Assembly: GCA_039707655.1 (NCBI GenBank)
Contig: CM077673.1
Location: forward strand, 9,124,001 to 9,188,000
Origin: Elymus sibiricus
Taxonomy: Eukaryota; Streptophyta; Magnoliopsida; Poales; Poaceae
Length of the DNA: 64,000 bases
Direction of reading: 5' to 3'
The notes under the pieces are model-generated. The model was not told the DNA's origin, did no database searches, and saw only the letters and a program-made list of their open reading frames with translations. Below, piece by piece: positions 1 through 12,331 of this stretch (positions within the stretch are counted from its first letter, which is position 1; each line of letters opens with the position of its first letter). The translations under genes and the position numbers were made by a program.

Positions 1-1030
1 ATCTAGAGTATTAAGTTCATGAAGAACAAAGTGACGCATTAGGTAAGATGACATGATGTAGAGGGATAAACTCAAGCAATATGATGAAAACCCCATCTTT
101 TTATCCTTGATGGCAACAATACAAATATGTGCCTCGCTACCCCTACTTTGTCACTGGGTGAGGACACCGCAAGATTGAACCCAAAACTAAGCACTTCTCC
201 CATTGCAAGAATTACCAATCTAGTTGGCCAAACCAAACCAATAACTCGAAGAGACTTGCTAAGATATGAAATCATGCATATAAGAATTCAGAAAAGATTC
301 AAATAATATTCATAGATAATCTGATCATAAATCCACAATTCATCGGATCTCGACAAACACACCGCAAAAGAGTATTACATCGGATAGATCTCCATGAAGA
401 TCATGAAGAACATGGTATTGAAGAACATAGAGAGAGAAGAAGCCATCTAGCTACTAGCTATGGACCCGAAGGTCTGAGGTGAACTACTCACGCATCATCA
501 GAGGGGCAATGGTATTGATGTAGATGCCCTCCGTGATCGAATCCCCCTCCGGCAGATTACCGGAAAAGGCCCCAAGATGGGATCTCACGGGAACAGAGGC
601 TTCCGGCGGCGGAAAAGTATTTTCATGGCTCTCTTTGGTATTGGGGGAATATTTGGGAATATATAGGAGGAGAATTAGGGTTAGGAGGCCTACACGGGGG
701 CCACAAGCCAGGGGGGCGCCCCCCCAGGGCGCGCCCTGCAGGCTTGTCGTCTCCCGACAGGTCTCCTGCCCCCCTCTCCAAGTCTGGTAGGTGTCTTCTG
801 GTCCAAGAAAAATCATCACGAATATTTTATTCCGTTTGGACTCCGTTTGATATTCCTTATCTGCGATACTCAAAAACAAGGAAAAAACAGAAACTGGCAC
901 TGGGCACTAGGTTAATAGGTTAGTCCCAAAAATAATATAAAATAGCATATTAATGCATATAAAACATCCAAAATAGATCATATAATAGCATGGAACAATC
1001 AAAAATTATAGATACGTTGGAGACGTATCA
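1..1030 (-). mobile_element. Partial gypsy-type LTR (family 1), cut by the window edge
   Basis: The stretch ends on the plus strand in TAGATACGTTGGAGACGTATC plus A, the inverted start (TGATACGTCTCC) of a common Triticeae gypsy LTR. Its interior matches the LTR at 9751-11318 along most of its length: the polypyrimidine and 'catcggatctc' tracts, the 'actactcacgcatcat' block, the GC-rich centre, and the AT-rich tail with 'ggcactgggcactagg'. No internal coding region is visible and the other end lies outside the window. I assign it to the Sabrina/Fatima (Athila-lineage) group with moderate certainty only. Confidence 0.7.
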
Positions 1031-2373
1031 ATAACCCACAAGTATAGGGGAACGCGACAGTCTTCACGGGTAGTATTTCACCCTAATTTATTGGTTCAAC
1101 ACAAGGGGAGCCAAAGAGTATTTATTGGCCTTGACAGTTGAGTTGTCAATTCAACCGTACCTGGGATATCTCTCTACAGCAAAGATTTAGTAGCACGGCA
1201 AATAGTAGTAGCAATAATAATAGTGACAATAGCAGTTTTGGCAGCAAGAGTAACAGTAGCAGTTTTATAGCAAGTGTGACAGCAGCAGCTATAGTAGTAA
1301 CGTAGCAAGATTCAGTATATGAAAAGCATAGGCACACGGATCGGTGATGGATAACGATTGAGATGATATTGACCATGTAACAGTTACACACTAGGGCGAC
1401 ACAGAACTAGCTCCAATTCATCAATATAATGTAGGCATGTATTCCGTATATAGTCATACGTGCTTGTGATAAGAACTTGCATGACATCTTTTGTCCTACC
1501 CTCCCATGGCAGCGGGGTCCTATTGGAAACTAAGGGATATTAAGGCCTCCTTTTAATAAAGAACCGGAACAATGCATTAACACATGGTGAATACATGAAC
1601 TCCTCAAACTACGGCAATCACCGGAAAGAATCCCAATTATTGTCACCTTGGGGTATGCGGATCAAGACACGTAATAGGTGCATACAACTTGCAAGATATG
1701 ATCCAAATCAATCTTATATTTGTGAAAACATAATATGTTCAGATCTGAAATCATGGCACTCGGGCCCTAGTGACAAGCATTAAGCATAGCAAAGTCATAG
1801 CAACATCAATCTCAAAACATAGTGGACACTAGGGATCAAGCCCTATCAAACTTAACTCGATTACATGATCAATCTCATCTAATCCCACCACCGTCCAGCA
1901 AGACTACAGAGGAATTACTCACTCCCGGTGGTGAGCATCATGGTGGTGTTGATGGAGAAGGGTTGGTGATGACGATGGCGGCGGCTCCGTCTTGTGAAAC
2001 GTGATGAAATCTTCTCTCCTATTTTTTTCTCATTGGATATGAATTTATAGGATTGGGAATAGGGTCAGAGGAGCAACGGGGGGGCCACAAGCTATCTGGC
2101 CGCGCCCTAGGCGGGGCGCGGCCAGATGGCTTGTGGCCCCCTGGCACCCCCTCTCGGGCAGGTCTTCGCTCCATAATTCATTATAGTTCCTAGAAAAAAT
2201 ACACAAAAAGTTTCGTCCGATTCCGAGAACTTTTATTTCTGCACAAAAATAACACCAAGGCAATTCTGCTGAAAACAGCGTTAGTCCGGGTTAGTTCTAT
2301 TCAAATCATACAAATTAGAGGTCAAAACTAGAGCAAAAGTGTTTGAAAAAGTAGATACGTTTGAGACGTATCA
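1031..2373 (-). mobile_element. Near-complete gypsy LTR (family 2)
   Basis: About 1.34 kb running from ATAACCCACAAGTATAGGGG at the left to GAGACGTATCA at the right, which is the reversed order of the Triticeae LTR that starts TGATACGTC and ends in GTGGGTTATCA. The terminal two bases at the left are missing where it abuts the LTR at 1-1030. On its right it interrupts a gypsy gag frame directly (position 2374). No internal domain follows on the left, so it is either a truncated element or an LTR left by recombination; no target duplication was found. Apparent short reading frames inside are not genes. Confidence 0.72.
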
Positions 2374-2803
2374 GCTGTGTAATTAGGCACTTTGCATGGG
2401 CCTTTAAAATCCTTGGGCAAGCGCTCATTCCGTAGAGCCGTCGCTAAACAAGGCACTCCAACAGATCGGGAGGTGACACCTGCCCCCACTGAATTGGAAG
2501 GGGTCACCGGGGGCTGCTCCTGAAACTCCTCATAAGCCGCCGCGGCCGCCGTCGCCACCTCACGTTGCGCCCTGGCCTTATCCACGATTGCTTGAGCATT
2601 GATACCGGGCGGGTTGTCACGGGGCGGGTTGTGACGTTGTTCGCTGCTGGAAATGGCTGGCGACTCTATACGCCGGCTGTAACTGCGACTTGGAAGTGGA
2701 GTCGAGTGCACACGATTCCGGCTGTATGTATATTTTTCCTGTTGTGCCACCGCAGTGCGCAAGAGCTCGATGGCGTTCCACGCCTCCTTAGCGAAGGGCG
2801 TTC
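2374..2803 (-). pseudogene. Gypsy gag, 3' part (separated by nested insertion)
   Basis: Continuation of the gag frame that begins at 9193. Removing the nested element at 2804-8155 plus one copy of its 5-bp target duplication joins the two halves in frame, so this is the same coding sequence. The translated part is polar, Ala/Gln/Arg-rich, with a stretch beginning with residues LLRTAVAQQ and ending in NYTA, where the LTR at 1031-2373 cuts it off. The conserved retrotransposon gag domain, zinc knuckle and pol are missing. It is a dead fragment of an autonomous gypsy element. Confidence 0.75.
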
Positions 2804-3223
2804 TGACGGTGTCCTGGACTAGGGGGTACTCACCACGTCGTCTCCCGACCTATGGGTCGGGCCGAGGACCCCCATGGTCGTTTACTAATGGGCCAGTCCG
2901 GACAGCCCATGATGCCGAATACAAGGAGGATTCCACAAGACTTGGTGCACAAGACAAGGACTCCTCTAAACCCTAGGCCTACGGTGCATATATAAACCGA
3001 GGCCAGGCTAGTCAATAGATCATTATATTACATCTCATAATCTCGTGGTAGATACATGTACTCTGTACTATCCCCCATATCAATATAATCAAAAGCAGGA
3101 CGTAGGGTATTATCTCTTCAAGAGAGCCCGAACCTAGGTAAAATCCTGTGTCCATGTTACCATCGCTCCAAGACGCCTAGCTTAGGACCCCTACTACGAG
3201 ATATGCCAGATTTGACACCAACA
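2804..3223 (+). repeat. 5' LTR of the non-autonomous element
   Basis: A 420-bp LTR, TG...CA bounded, containing a TATATAAA-like promoter at about 2988 ('catatataaaccgagg') and the tract 'catatcaatataatc'. It is about 97 percent alike by eye to the right copy over the shared portion, which suggests a fairly recent insertion. Confidence 0.88.
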
Positions 3224-4138
3224 TTGGGGCTTTCATTGAGAGCCTGCTGGCGGTCGCCGCGATGCGATGGGAATTCAAATCGTCTCCGGCGCGATCTACG
3301 CGTTGGGACCGAGCTTTGTTGTCGATGTCGGCATCTTCGTCGCCGGCTCGACTGGTCACCTCGGCTGGACCGAGGACTGCGCTCCGTGCCGGATCATCAA
3401 GATCAGACGGATACTTTCATCGTTATCATCTCCGATCTCTATCAAGATCATGAGAAATCATCCATGGAGCTCGGGGGCTCGATGTTGACATCGTCCTCAA
3501 GCAACCGTGCAGTTTTTCTGGACAGCGACTCGTGTTCGTCGTCCCCGCTGCCTCGAGCGTCGCCTTGACGATTTCTTCGGTGTAATTGTGCGGTATTGAG
3601 TCTAGAATGACCCTGTAAAATTTTGTCGTATTCCGATGGAGGAATCTTCGGCGATCTACGAAATACCGGAGCCCTGTCGAATCTGGACGGGAATCGGGAT
3701 GAGTTTAGGGTGAGGTGTCCAGCTTCCAGCTCAGACATCGTTTGGAAGATCCCACCATTCATCGGCTGCGGAATTCCCATACCGATCACCCCTCACAATT
3801 TCAGCTCAATCCGACCGTTCAAACTCCGGGAAACGTCCGATGAGTGCATCAATTTTTTCGATCTGTTTTCTGCGCGAAAACGAATCCAACCCGAGTTCAT
3901 CTTTTTCATGAACGGGTTGTCGTACGTCCTTTTTGAAGGAAATTTTCTCATCATCTCGGTCATCCGACCAAGAGTTCGGCATCGCGAGGGGCGAATAATC
4001 ATCAAGCGAACCTCGTCATCCGCGGGTTGTACGGGTCGGGCGCTCCGTTGCTTCATCAAGCCAGCATTGACCTCGTCACAAATTCCAACCCGCGTCGGCA
4101 TCGCCGCGCCGTTACTTTTTCAAGTTGACGTCCACCAC

Positions 4139-4442
4139 GCCGATCTGCTTCGACACCTCGGCTGGCATGAGAATTCGGCGTCACCAGCCGACCAGCTTCG
4201 ACACATCGGCTGGCCTAATACTTTGGCGTCACCAGCCGACCTGCTTCCACACCTCGGCTGGCCTAATACTTCGGCGTCACCAGCCGACCTGCTCCGTCAC
4301 CTCGGTTAGACCGGGGCTTTGGCATCCCTTCATCAACCTGCTCCGGGTACTTCGGCGTCACCAGCCGACCTGCTTCAACACCTCGGCTGGCATGAGATTT
4401 CGGCGTCACCAGCCGACCTGCATGAGACTTCGGCGTCCGCCG
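4139..4442 (+). repeat. 48-bp tandem repeat array
   Basis: About six copies of a 48-bp unit (for example gccgaccagcttcgacacat followed by cggctggcctaatactttgg and cgtcacca). The first three are regular; later copies are shortened or diverged. It lies inside the non-autonomous LTR element and gives rise to repetitive false reading frames on both strands. Confidence 0.85.
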
Positions 4443-7269
4443 ATCACAGCTTCGCCATGTTAACTGGACTGAGGACTTCATCTCGCCACATCGACCGTGC
4501 AGTGTCGCCACTTCGTCAAGCCGAACTCTTCGTTCAGGCACCTCGGCGCCCAGGCCATATTCCTTTGCTTATTTGCTTCACTTAAATTAACTAAGTAGAA
4601 GAAATATATTTTTTTAAATATATTATTATCTTTCTTTGTTATTACTTTTGGCTTGCACTATTTTATGAGTGCAGGAAATCGACTTCGACTGCCGTCATAC
4701 GGTCACCCCGGCGTCACCTTGCCGACCTACTCCACCACCTCGGCTGGACCAGGGGCTTCGCCTCTCCACATCGGCCGAGCCGTGACACTACTTCGGAGTG
4801 CCGAACTCCTCGTTCGGTCACCTCGGGACCGGCTTGGGGGCTGGGACCTTGACCCGCTATAAGCTCGGCCTGCGTCGTCAACACCGAGCACATTAACCAG
4901 CTAAGACGCTTTAATGCTCAAATTTCTAAATTTTTGTTCGATTCTACCGAGCATTATATTTATGTTAACATAAAAAAGTTTGTTTGTTCACAACACTTCC
5001 TTTTCCCATGATAACTGGGGGCTTCGTCGTCACGCTGCCGAACTACTCTGTCTCCTCGGCTGGACCGGGGGCTTTGCCTCGCCGCAGCAACCGTGCTGCG
5101 TTGCCACTTCTCAACCCGAGCTCTTCGCTCAGTTACCTCGGGCTTGGGGGCTGGGACCTCGGCCAGGCCGAGGACTACATCTTTGTCCCGCCATAACCCT
5201 GGACCGCACCGAGCACATTAACCAGCTAAGTCGTTTTCGTGCTCAGCTCTCTTTAGAATTTTACTTTTCGTTCAGTTCGACCAAGCATTATACTTTTTTG
5301 ACAAAAAGTTGTTTGTGAAAAACTTTCTTTGTCAAAACTTTGTTTGTTACAAACAAATTCAAATACCCCGTTTACTTGGGGGCTTCCTTTATGAAACCTT
5401 TTCTCTTTGCATGTGATTATTATTGTACAGCTTCTTTCCTTGCTCGTGTATTATGCCAAAATATGCATCATGTTGACTTAAGTGTTCCGCAAAGCTGGGT
5501 TGCATGGCTCCTGTGCTTACCCCTACGTTCTCGATTGTTCGGCTAGGGAGTAAAGGGAGCACCTCTGCGATTGTTACGATCAGGTCATCCGAACTCGTAC
5601 CTCAGACGGGTGAAGCCGAAAGCTAGCGCTCTTATTGTTTTCAACTATGGTCGGCACACGACGGAACTCACGCGTACACAAATCTATTGCACAAGTCTCC
5701 TAATTATCATGAGCGACCAAAGAAAGGTACCGTTGGGGGCACTATTTTCTTTGAAGATGCTTCTTACGTTACATAAGTAATATAGCATAAGTTCCCTGGG
5801 CGCGCTTTGTCTGTTACAGCCTCATGGCCTGATTGCCTGGTTATCCGAAACACTGCCGATATTCTCGGTAGGCAGAGTAGATAACACTTTTCGGCCCTTG
5901 GCCGAAGAGGGAGAAGCCGACGGTCGGTTAAGACGCGTTCAAAGTTCGGGCGAACACATATATTATATAAGTACTTCGGTACATACAATCATTATACATA
6001 AAATTCTTTTTCCCACGTCACTTGGGGGCTCTTAAATTAATATGAGCCGTTTTATAATAGATGTTTTCTTCTTAGTCGTTACAAAGTCTTTTTCTACCAC
6101 TCCTTTCTCGACTCAAGTGTATGATCAATAGCCGGGTAGCCTGGTTTCTCTCTAAAGCCGCTCGCGTTTAGTTCGCTAAACTGGCCTGAGAAATACTCCG
6201 CCTTGAAGGCTGACCCACTTGAAGTCTAGAGATCGGATGTGTCATGTCAAAGCATGACGGAAGCACAATTTTAAGACCAATTTCGTATTGGCACCAAAAA
6301 ACTTGATTCAATCTAGACGTAAACTTTTTACGCAAGTTTTTTGGTCTTTTGAGCTTATAACATCTTTCACCTATTTTATGTTTTCCTTTCAGGAAGCGGG
6401 ACATTCTCTTGGTTGAGGTGTTCGGCGTGATGGTCTTGCTAGGAAACTCTTTTCTAAACTATAGTTCGGCATCTTTCCTGCCGAACTCCACCTCGGCGTT
6501 GTCAAAACGTACATGACGGTTGAACTAGTTCCCGAGGAGATACGATCCTAGGGTCGGCCATATTGCCCAACCCAAGTCTCGGGGGCTACTGCATTGACAA
6601 TTCAATGCAGAAAATTTAAGTGCAATACAGTTTCCGAGGAGATTATGATCCTTGGGTTGGTCGGCCGCACCCAACCTGAGTCTCGAGGTCTGTGCACACC
6701 GCTTTTGTGTTCCGAAGTATGCTGCCGAGCTAGGAGTTGATCCTCAGGCCGATTTTGCGAATCGACCTGAGTCTCAGGGGCTACTGGGATCAGCAGTTTT
6801 ATGTCATTCTTCAGGTGCATCTCGGGTTTTAGACCGACACACACCTTGAGGGCTACTGGCTATATATCTCGGCAGAGAATAAATTGCACAAATCGGAATT
6901 AAATTTACAAAAATCAGCCCATGGCCGAGGTGGTGCACCACCTCGGAAGCAGTCTGGCATAAAGCTCGGGCACAAGTGGCTGGCTCCATAGAGAGCGTTT
7001 CCGACATTAAGCTCGGATGTGAATGGCTGGCTCCATAAAAGACTACTCCGGCATTTAAGCTCGGATGAAGTCCTCCAAACTTTCCAAGACCGAGGTAATC
7101 TATGACACTTCGGATGCCGAACAACATTAGACTTCGGCTACAAAAAGACACCTCGGACGCAGTCCGGCATCAAGCTCGGACGCGAGTGGTTGTCTCCCTA
7201 GAGGGCTTTTCCGGCATTATGTTCGGATAAACTCCTCCAAACTTTTCATGACCAAGGTAGTCTATGACA

Positions 7270-7505
7270 CCTCGGATGCCGACCAGCGTTGGAGCTCGGC
7301 TAAAAATACACCTCGAACACAGTCCGGCGTTGGAGCTCGGACACAGTCCGGCGTTGGAGCTCGGACATAGTCCGGCGTTGGGACTCGGCTGCAAAAAGAT
7401 ACCTCGGATACAGTCCGGCGTTGGAGCTCGGACATAGTCCGGCGTTGGAACTCGGTTGTAAAAAGACACCTCGGATGTAGTTCGGCGTTGGAGCTCGGAC
7501 GCAAG
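7270..7505 (-). repeat. 24-bp tandem repeat array
   Basis: Repeats of a unit close to agtccggcgttggagctcgg plus acat, three copies in perfect phase at about 7321-7390 with interrupted copies on both sides. Like the 48-bp array it belongs to the interior of the non-autonomous element, close to its 3' LTR. Confidence 0.82.
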
Positions 7506-7759
7506 AGGACACCGCCGCACGGGAAACACTTCAAACCCGAGGTGTGGCGTAAAAAATAATAAGGCATTGATAAAGGCCGATAACTTAAAGGGGCTCCTCG
7601 GATGCCCGACGTGCGAACTCTTTGGATTCAGCTCGGCGATCCTCAAGATCGAAGATGGGAAGATTTATTGAACCAGTTTCCAAGGCCGACGACCGAAGAC
7701 AAAGAACTGTTCGGAAGAACCGAGGAGCGTCCCCAACTTGAAGACCGGTTCAGGGGGCT

Positions 7760-8155
7760 ACTCACCACGTCGTCTCCCGACCTATGGGTCGGGCCGAGTA
7801 CACCCATGGCGGTTTACTAATGGGCCAGTCCGGACAGCCCATGATGCCGAATACAAGGAGGATTCCACAAGACTTGGCGCACAAGACAAGGACTCCTTTA
7901 AACCCTAGGCCTACGGTGCATATATAAACCGAGGCCAGGCTAGTCAATAGATCATTATATTGCATCTCATAATCTCGTGGTAGATACATGTACTCTGTAC
8001 TATCCCCCATATCAATATAATCAAAAGCAGGACGTAGGGTATTATCTCTTCAAGAGAGCCCGAACCTGGGTAAAATCATGTGTCCATGTTACCATCGCTT
8101 CAAGACGCCTAGCTTAGGACCCCTACTACGAGATATGCCGGATTTGACACCGACA
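7760..8155 (+). repeat. 3' LTR of the non-autonomous element, lacking its first ~26 bases
   Basis: Collinear with 2828-3223. The polypurine tract runs straight into 'actcaccacgtcgtctcccg'. The LTR head present in the left copy (TGACGG through CTAGGGGGT) is absent, as expected from a deletion between the two short matches 'aggggg(c)tact'. Confidence 0.85.
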
Positions 8156-9193
8156 CGTTCCATCAGCGAGAGGGAGTGCATTGAGTCTAGTAGCTGCCGC
8201 TACCATGTTATCCACCGGGTTAGAGTAATGTCCGGGTGGAGTCAAAAAGCGCTGCGGCGGAGTCTGATCCACACGGGGCGGGTCTAACTGTCGAGGTTGA
8301 GCCGCCGTCGTACTTGGTCCTGCTCCTGGGGTGTTAAAAAGGTTCCTGGGCTCATATCGCACAGGCAGGCGGGTTTGATGCCTCATCCGAAAAATCGCCT
8401 CCGAAGCGTTTTGATCCAAGCGTAAACGGAGAGCTTCAGCCTTCAGGCGTTCTGCCTCAGCATCCATCTGAATTTGCTTTGCATTGATATCCTCCTGGGC
8501 TTTGGCCATCTGCTCCTTCAGCCTTGCAATCTCCACGTTACGCTGCGCTTGATTTTTGGCCATAACCTCCTTGCCCATTAAGACTGTCAAATCATTCATT
8601 AATTCTAGCAAAACTTGAGCCGGGGGCCTGTCTGACCCGGCCCCAGCCGCACCACCAGCCGCCGCTGCACCAGCCGCCGTGCTATTGTGAGCCGGCGCCA
8701 TGCCTACCATGAATACGATGGCTTGGCTTGGCGGCTCATAGATTTCCGGGGCGCTATCGCTTTCGTAATAGCCCCCAAGCCCACCGTCATGAAGCTGATA
8801 AATTGACTCTGTTTCTCCACTTGAAGATCCATCCTCTGAACAAACGAGGGTCTCTCCTCCTGACATGGAGTCCTCCGCAAGCTCCACGCCCTGCGTGAAA
8901 CCAACGAAAACATGCTTCTGCTCGGGTTGAAAATGGGCGGGTCGCACGTGCCGGGCCGGCTCGATGAGGTCGGTGCAGACGTCCAGCCGAGGCTTAGATC
9001 CGCCGATCTTTCCGATGAAGACGTGAATTCCGCCAAAGGGGACCCGGTACCCGTACTCGATTGAGTCGGCCTCGGGACCCGAGCCAGCATCGTCGATGTA
9101 GAGCTTGCCATGGCGACTCTTAATCATCATGCCGACGGCGTATCCCTCGATCCCTGGGAGAGAGCCCTTCGAGAACCATAAACCATCATGCAT
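8156..9193 (-). pseudogene. Gypsy gag, 5' part
   Basis: Open frame from ATG at 9193, just downstream of the LTR boundary at 9227, for 346 codons to the nested insertion. The N-terminal residues are MHDGLWFSKG. A central acidic stretch contains ESDSAPEIYEPP, then an Ala-rich linker, then a long charged heptad-like region (residues about 200-260) likely to be coiled coil. This organisation is familiar from Triticeae gypsy gag precursors. The frame resumes at 2798 after the nested element. Upstream in-frame codons beyond 9193 run into the LTR and are not coding. Confidence 0.8.
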
Positions 9194-9226
9194 CGGTCCC
9201 ACGGTGGGTGCCACCTGTTGTGGGAT

Positions 9227-11344
9227 TGTCACGGCAGATGTCCAAAGGTAAGGAATTAGGGGTGAGGCCATCGCTACGGCGGCTTGCTCGAAGGGGTTGG
9301 TCGGGACGAAAGACACGAGTTTACCCAGGTTCGGCCCCTCTCGAAGGAGGTAAAAGCCTACGTCCTGCTTTGTGTTGTATTGATTGGGTATCGATTACAA
9401 GGGAGCGGAATCGCTTGACCTAGCTCTCGATCAAAGGTTTATTAGCCTAAGCCGCCTAGGGAACCCGCCTTTATATACACAGGTCGAGGCCCTAGGCTTA
9501 CAAGAGTCCGGGCCGGGTTACATCTAGTAACCGACTCTGTCTCTAAACTGCCTTGCCTTATCTGACAAGTCTTCTCCCGGCGGCTTATACCTCCGGGTCA
9601 TACACTGCCTTCTGACTCCGGGCCTCTGCCCAGCCCATCTGGTAGTGACTCTCAGGCCTTGCTCTTAACTCTTCGGCCTGCTCAAGGCCTCACTGTTATG
9701 AGTCACCAACTTCCTAACCCGGCCCTTCCTGGGCGGGTTATACTTATGACTGTGATCTGCGTTGGGTTTTCCGTGAAGAGGAACGGGTTATCGCAGCACA
9801 ATGCAGGTAAGTATTTCCCTCAGTTATGAAACCAAGGTTTATCGAACCAATAGGAATACCAATCCTCAACCGTCTTCAGCGACTGCACACAAAGAAACAA
9901 ACAACTTGCACCCAACGCGGGCAAGAGGGTTGTCAATCCCCTTGATCTCGTTATTTGCAAGCAAATGAGGTGTGTAGATAATTGTAGATAATTGTAAATT
10001 GCAAAATAAAATAAAACACAAATAATGGCAGCAAGGTAGTAGTAGCGTTTGTAAATATATAAGTGAATAGACCCGGGGGCCGTAGTGTTCCCTAGTGGCA
10101 TCTCTCATGGCAAAGGCATATGGTGGGTAAACAAATTACTGTTGGGCAATTGATAGAAAAGCGAATAATTATGCGATGTTCACGGCAATGATCATGTGTA
10201 TATAGGCATCACGTCCATAAGCAAATAGGCCGACTCCTGCCTGCACCTATTACTATTACTCCACTTCAAGAGCGCTTCTATGCTTGCCTCTCTACGTATT
10301 AAGTAAAAATAGAGTAATGCTTGGAGAACAATGACATGATGTAGACAAAGTAAACTCAATTAATATGAATAAACCCCATCGTTTTATCCTTAGTAGCAGC
10401 AACACAAAGACGCATCTTGTCCCTTTCTGTCACTGGGATATAGAAATTTGCCAGGTAGAACCTACTACAATGCACCACTCCCACTGAAGAAATATTAATC
10501 TAGTTGGCCAAACTATCTCAATAGATCGGAGAGCATTACGAAGCTATGATGATCATGCAATTAATAATCATAATAATCAGAGGTGACTCAAATACTTTTC
10601 ATGAATAATCTGAACATAAACCCACAATTCATCGGATCCCAACAAACACACCATACAAAGTGATTACATCGGATAGATCAAAGCGAAGATGCGATGAACA
10701 TTGTATTGAAGATCATAAGAGAGAGAGATTGCCATCTAGGTACTGCCTACGGACCCGTAGGTCTATGGTGAACTACTCACACATCATGGTGAGGGCAGCA
10801 AGGTTGATGTAGAGGCCCTCCGTGATTGATCTCCCCTCCGGCAGATCGCCGGAACGGAGGTTTAGATGGCCTCCCATCGGAACAGAGACTTGCGGCGGCG
10901 GAAAAAGTGTTTCGGGGGCGCTTCTAGGGTTTTGGAATATATGAAGATTTATAGGCCAGAGAACGACGTCGGGAGGGGCGCCAGGGGGCCACAAGCTATC
11001 TGGCCGCCCCCCCCTAGGGCGCGGCCAGATGGCTTGTGGGGCCCTGGCACTCCTCCTCGCACTCCTCCGATGCTTGTCGTGCTTCATATTGTCCAGAAAA
11101 AATATATTAAAGTTTCGTTGTATTGGGACTCCGTTTGATAAGGCAAACCTGCAAAGCAAAAAACACGCAGAAAACAGCAACTGGCACTTGGCACTAGGTC
11201 AATAGGTTAGTGCTCAAAAATATTATAAATTGGTAAACAAATGCCCAAAAAGTATCCTAGAATGATAATATATCAGCATGGAACAATCAAAAATTATAGA
11301 TACGTTGGAGACATATCATATACCACGGGGTCATATCCCCAACA
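9227..11344 (-). mobile_element. LTR of the gag-bearing gypsy element, split by another LTR
   Basis: On the plus strand it starts TGTCACGGCAGATGTCC at 9227 and runs to about 9750. It resumes at 11319 and ends in 'tcatatccccaaca' at 11344, about 550 bp in all. On the minus strand its end is followed at once by the leader and ATG of gag, so this is the 5' LTR. The LTR at 9751-11318 is inserted near its terminus. A TATATA-like tract lies at about 9472. Confidence 0.65.
9751..11318 (-). mobile_element. Full-length 1.57-kb gypsy LTR (family 1), probably solo
   Basis: Plus-strand limits TGTGATCTGCGTTGGG and GAGACATATCA, i.e. TG...CA on the minus strand (TGATATGTCTCC...GATCACA). It is similar throughout its right-hand kilobase to 1-1030. 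There is no internal region on either side, and sequence of the other gypsy LTR lies on both sides, so a solo LTR is the simplest reading. No perfect 5-bp target duplication was found (atgac on the left, tatac on the right). Confidence 0.7.
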
Positions 11345-11924
11345 GTAACACAAGATCCCGTGACTAACTCCTTAGTCACATTGCTTGCAAGCTTCTTGTG
11401 ATGCTGTGTTACCGAGTGGGCCCAGAGATACCTCTCCGTCATACGGAGTGACAAATCCCAGTCTCGATCCACGCCTACCCAACAGACACCCTTGGAGATA
11501 CCTATAGAGCATCTTTATAGTCACCCAGTTATGTTGCGACGTTTGATACACACAAGGTACTCCTCTGGTGTCAGTGAGTTACATGATCTCATGGTCATAG
11601 GAACAGATACTTGACATGCAGAAAACAATAGCAATAAACTTGACACGATCATAAGTTTAGGTCTTGTCCATCACATCATTCTCCTAATGATGTGATCCCG
11701 TTATCAGATGGCAACTCATGTCTATGGTCGGGAAACCTTGACCATCTCTGATTAACGAGCTAGTCTAGTAGAGGCTTACTAGGGACATGGTGTTGTCTAT
11801 GTATCCACACATGTATCTGAGTTTCCAATCAATACAATTATAGCATGGATAATAAACGATTATCATGAACAAGGAAATATGATAATAACTAATTTATTAT
11901 TGTCTCTAGGGCATATTTCCAACA
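11345..11924 (-). mobile_element. Angela/BARE-type copia LTR fragment
   Basis: The right end is 'gtctctagggcatatttcc' plus AACA, the inverse of the hallmark start TGTTGGAAATATGCCC of Angela/WIS/BARE LTRs. The rest follows the known order in reverse (the 'catcattctcctaatgatgt' block and the 'cactcggtaacac'-like block). Only the first ~580 bp of a roughly 1.7-kb LTR is present. Confidence 0.88.
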
Positions 11925-12331
11925 GTAGTGGAAAAACGCAACCCATCAATATAATTCTTAATAAGTGCAAACTTCTCCGATATAGTGTAGTTGGGAGAAT
12001 TCAAAAAGATAGTAGGACTATCATGTGTGGGTGCAATAGCAACAATTTCATGCTTAACGTAAGGAACTATAGCAAGTTCATATCCATAAGCATAATTCAT
12101 ATTGGCATCATGGCCACAAGCATAGCAAGCATCAAGTTCATCAAAAAGGGATATTTCAAATGAATCCAAGGGATCATAGCAATCATCATAGCATTCATCC
12201 ATCGGTATGTGCGAAGGGAAATTAAAAATTGTATGATTTGGAGAGTTACTCTCATTAGAAGGTGGGCACGGGTGATAAATCCGCTCTTCCTCGTTTTGTT
12301 CTTCACACTCCTCCTCATCTTTTTCATCTAA

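Larger units (their letters stand above)
2804..8155 (+). mobile_element. Complete non-autonomous LTR retrotransposon, 5.35 kb
   Basis: Two direct LTRs (2804-3223 and about 7760-8155) flank about 4.5 kb with no gag or pol frame. The element is bounded by a perfect 5-bp target duplication, CGTTC, at 2799-2803 and 8156-8160. The left LTR starts TGACGGTGTCCTGGACTAGG and ends in GACACCAACA; the right ends in GACACCGACA. A polypurine tract (cagggggcta) sits just before the right LTR, fixing the plus orientation. The right LTR lacks its first ~26 bases. The interior is made of degenerate GC-rich repeats ('cctcggctgg', 'ggggcttcg'). It is inserted in a gypsy gag and must have been moved by enzymes supplied in trans. 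The family name is not known to me. Confidence 0.88.

Noticed and set aside
7170..7646. Repetitive frames with 'PTPDCVRA'-type units
   Set aside because: They come from the 24-bp tandem array in the non-autonomous element and not from a gene.
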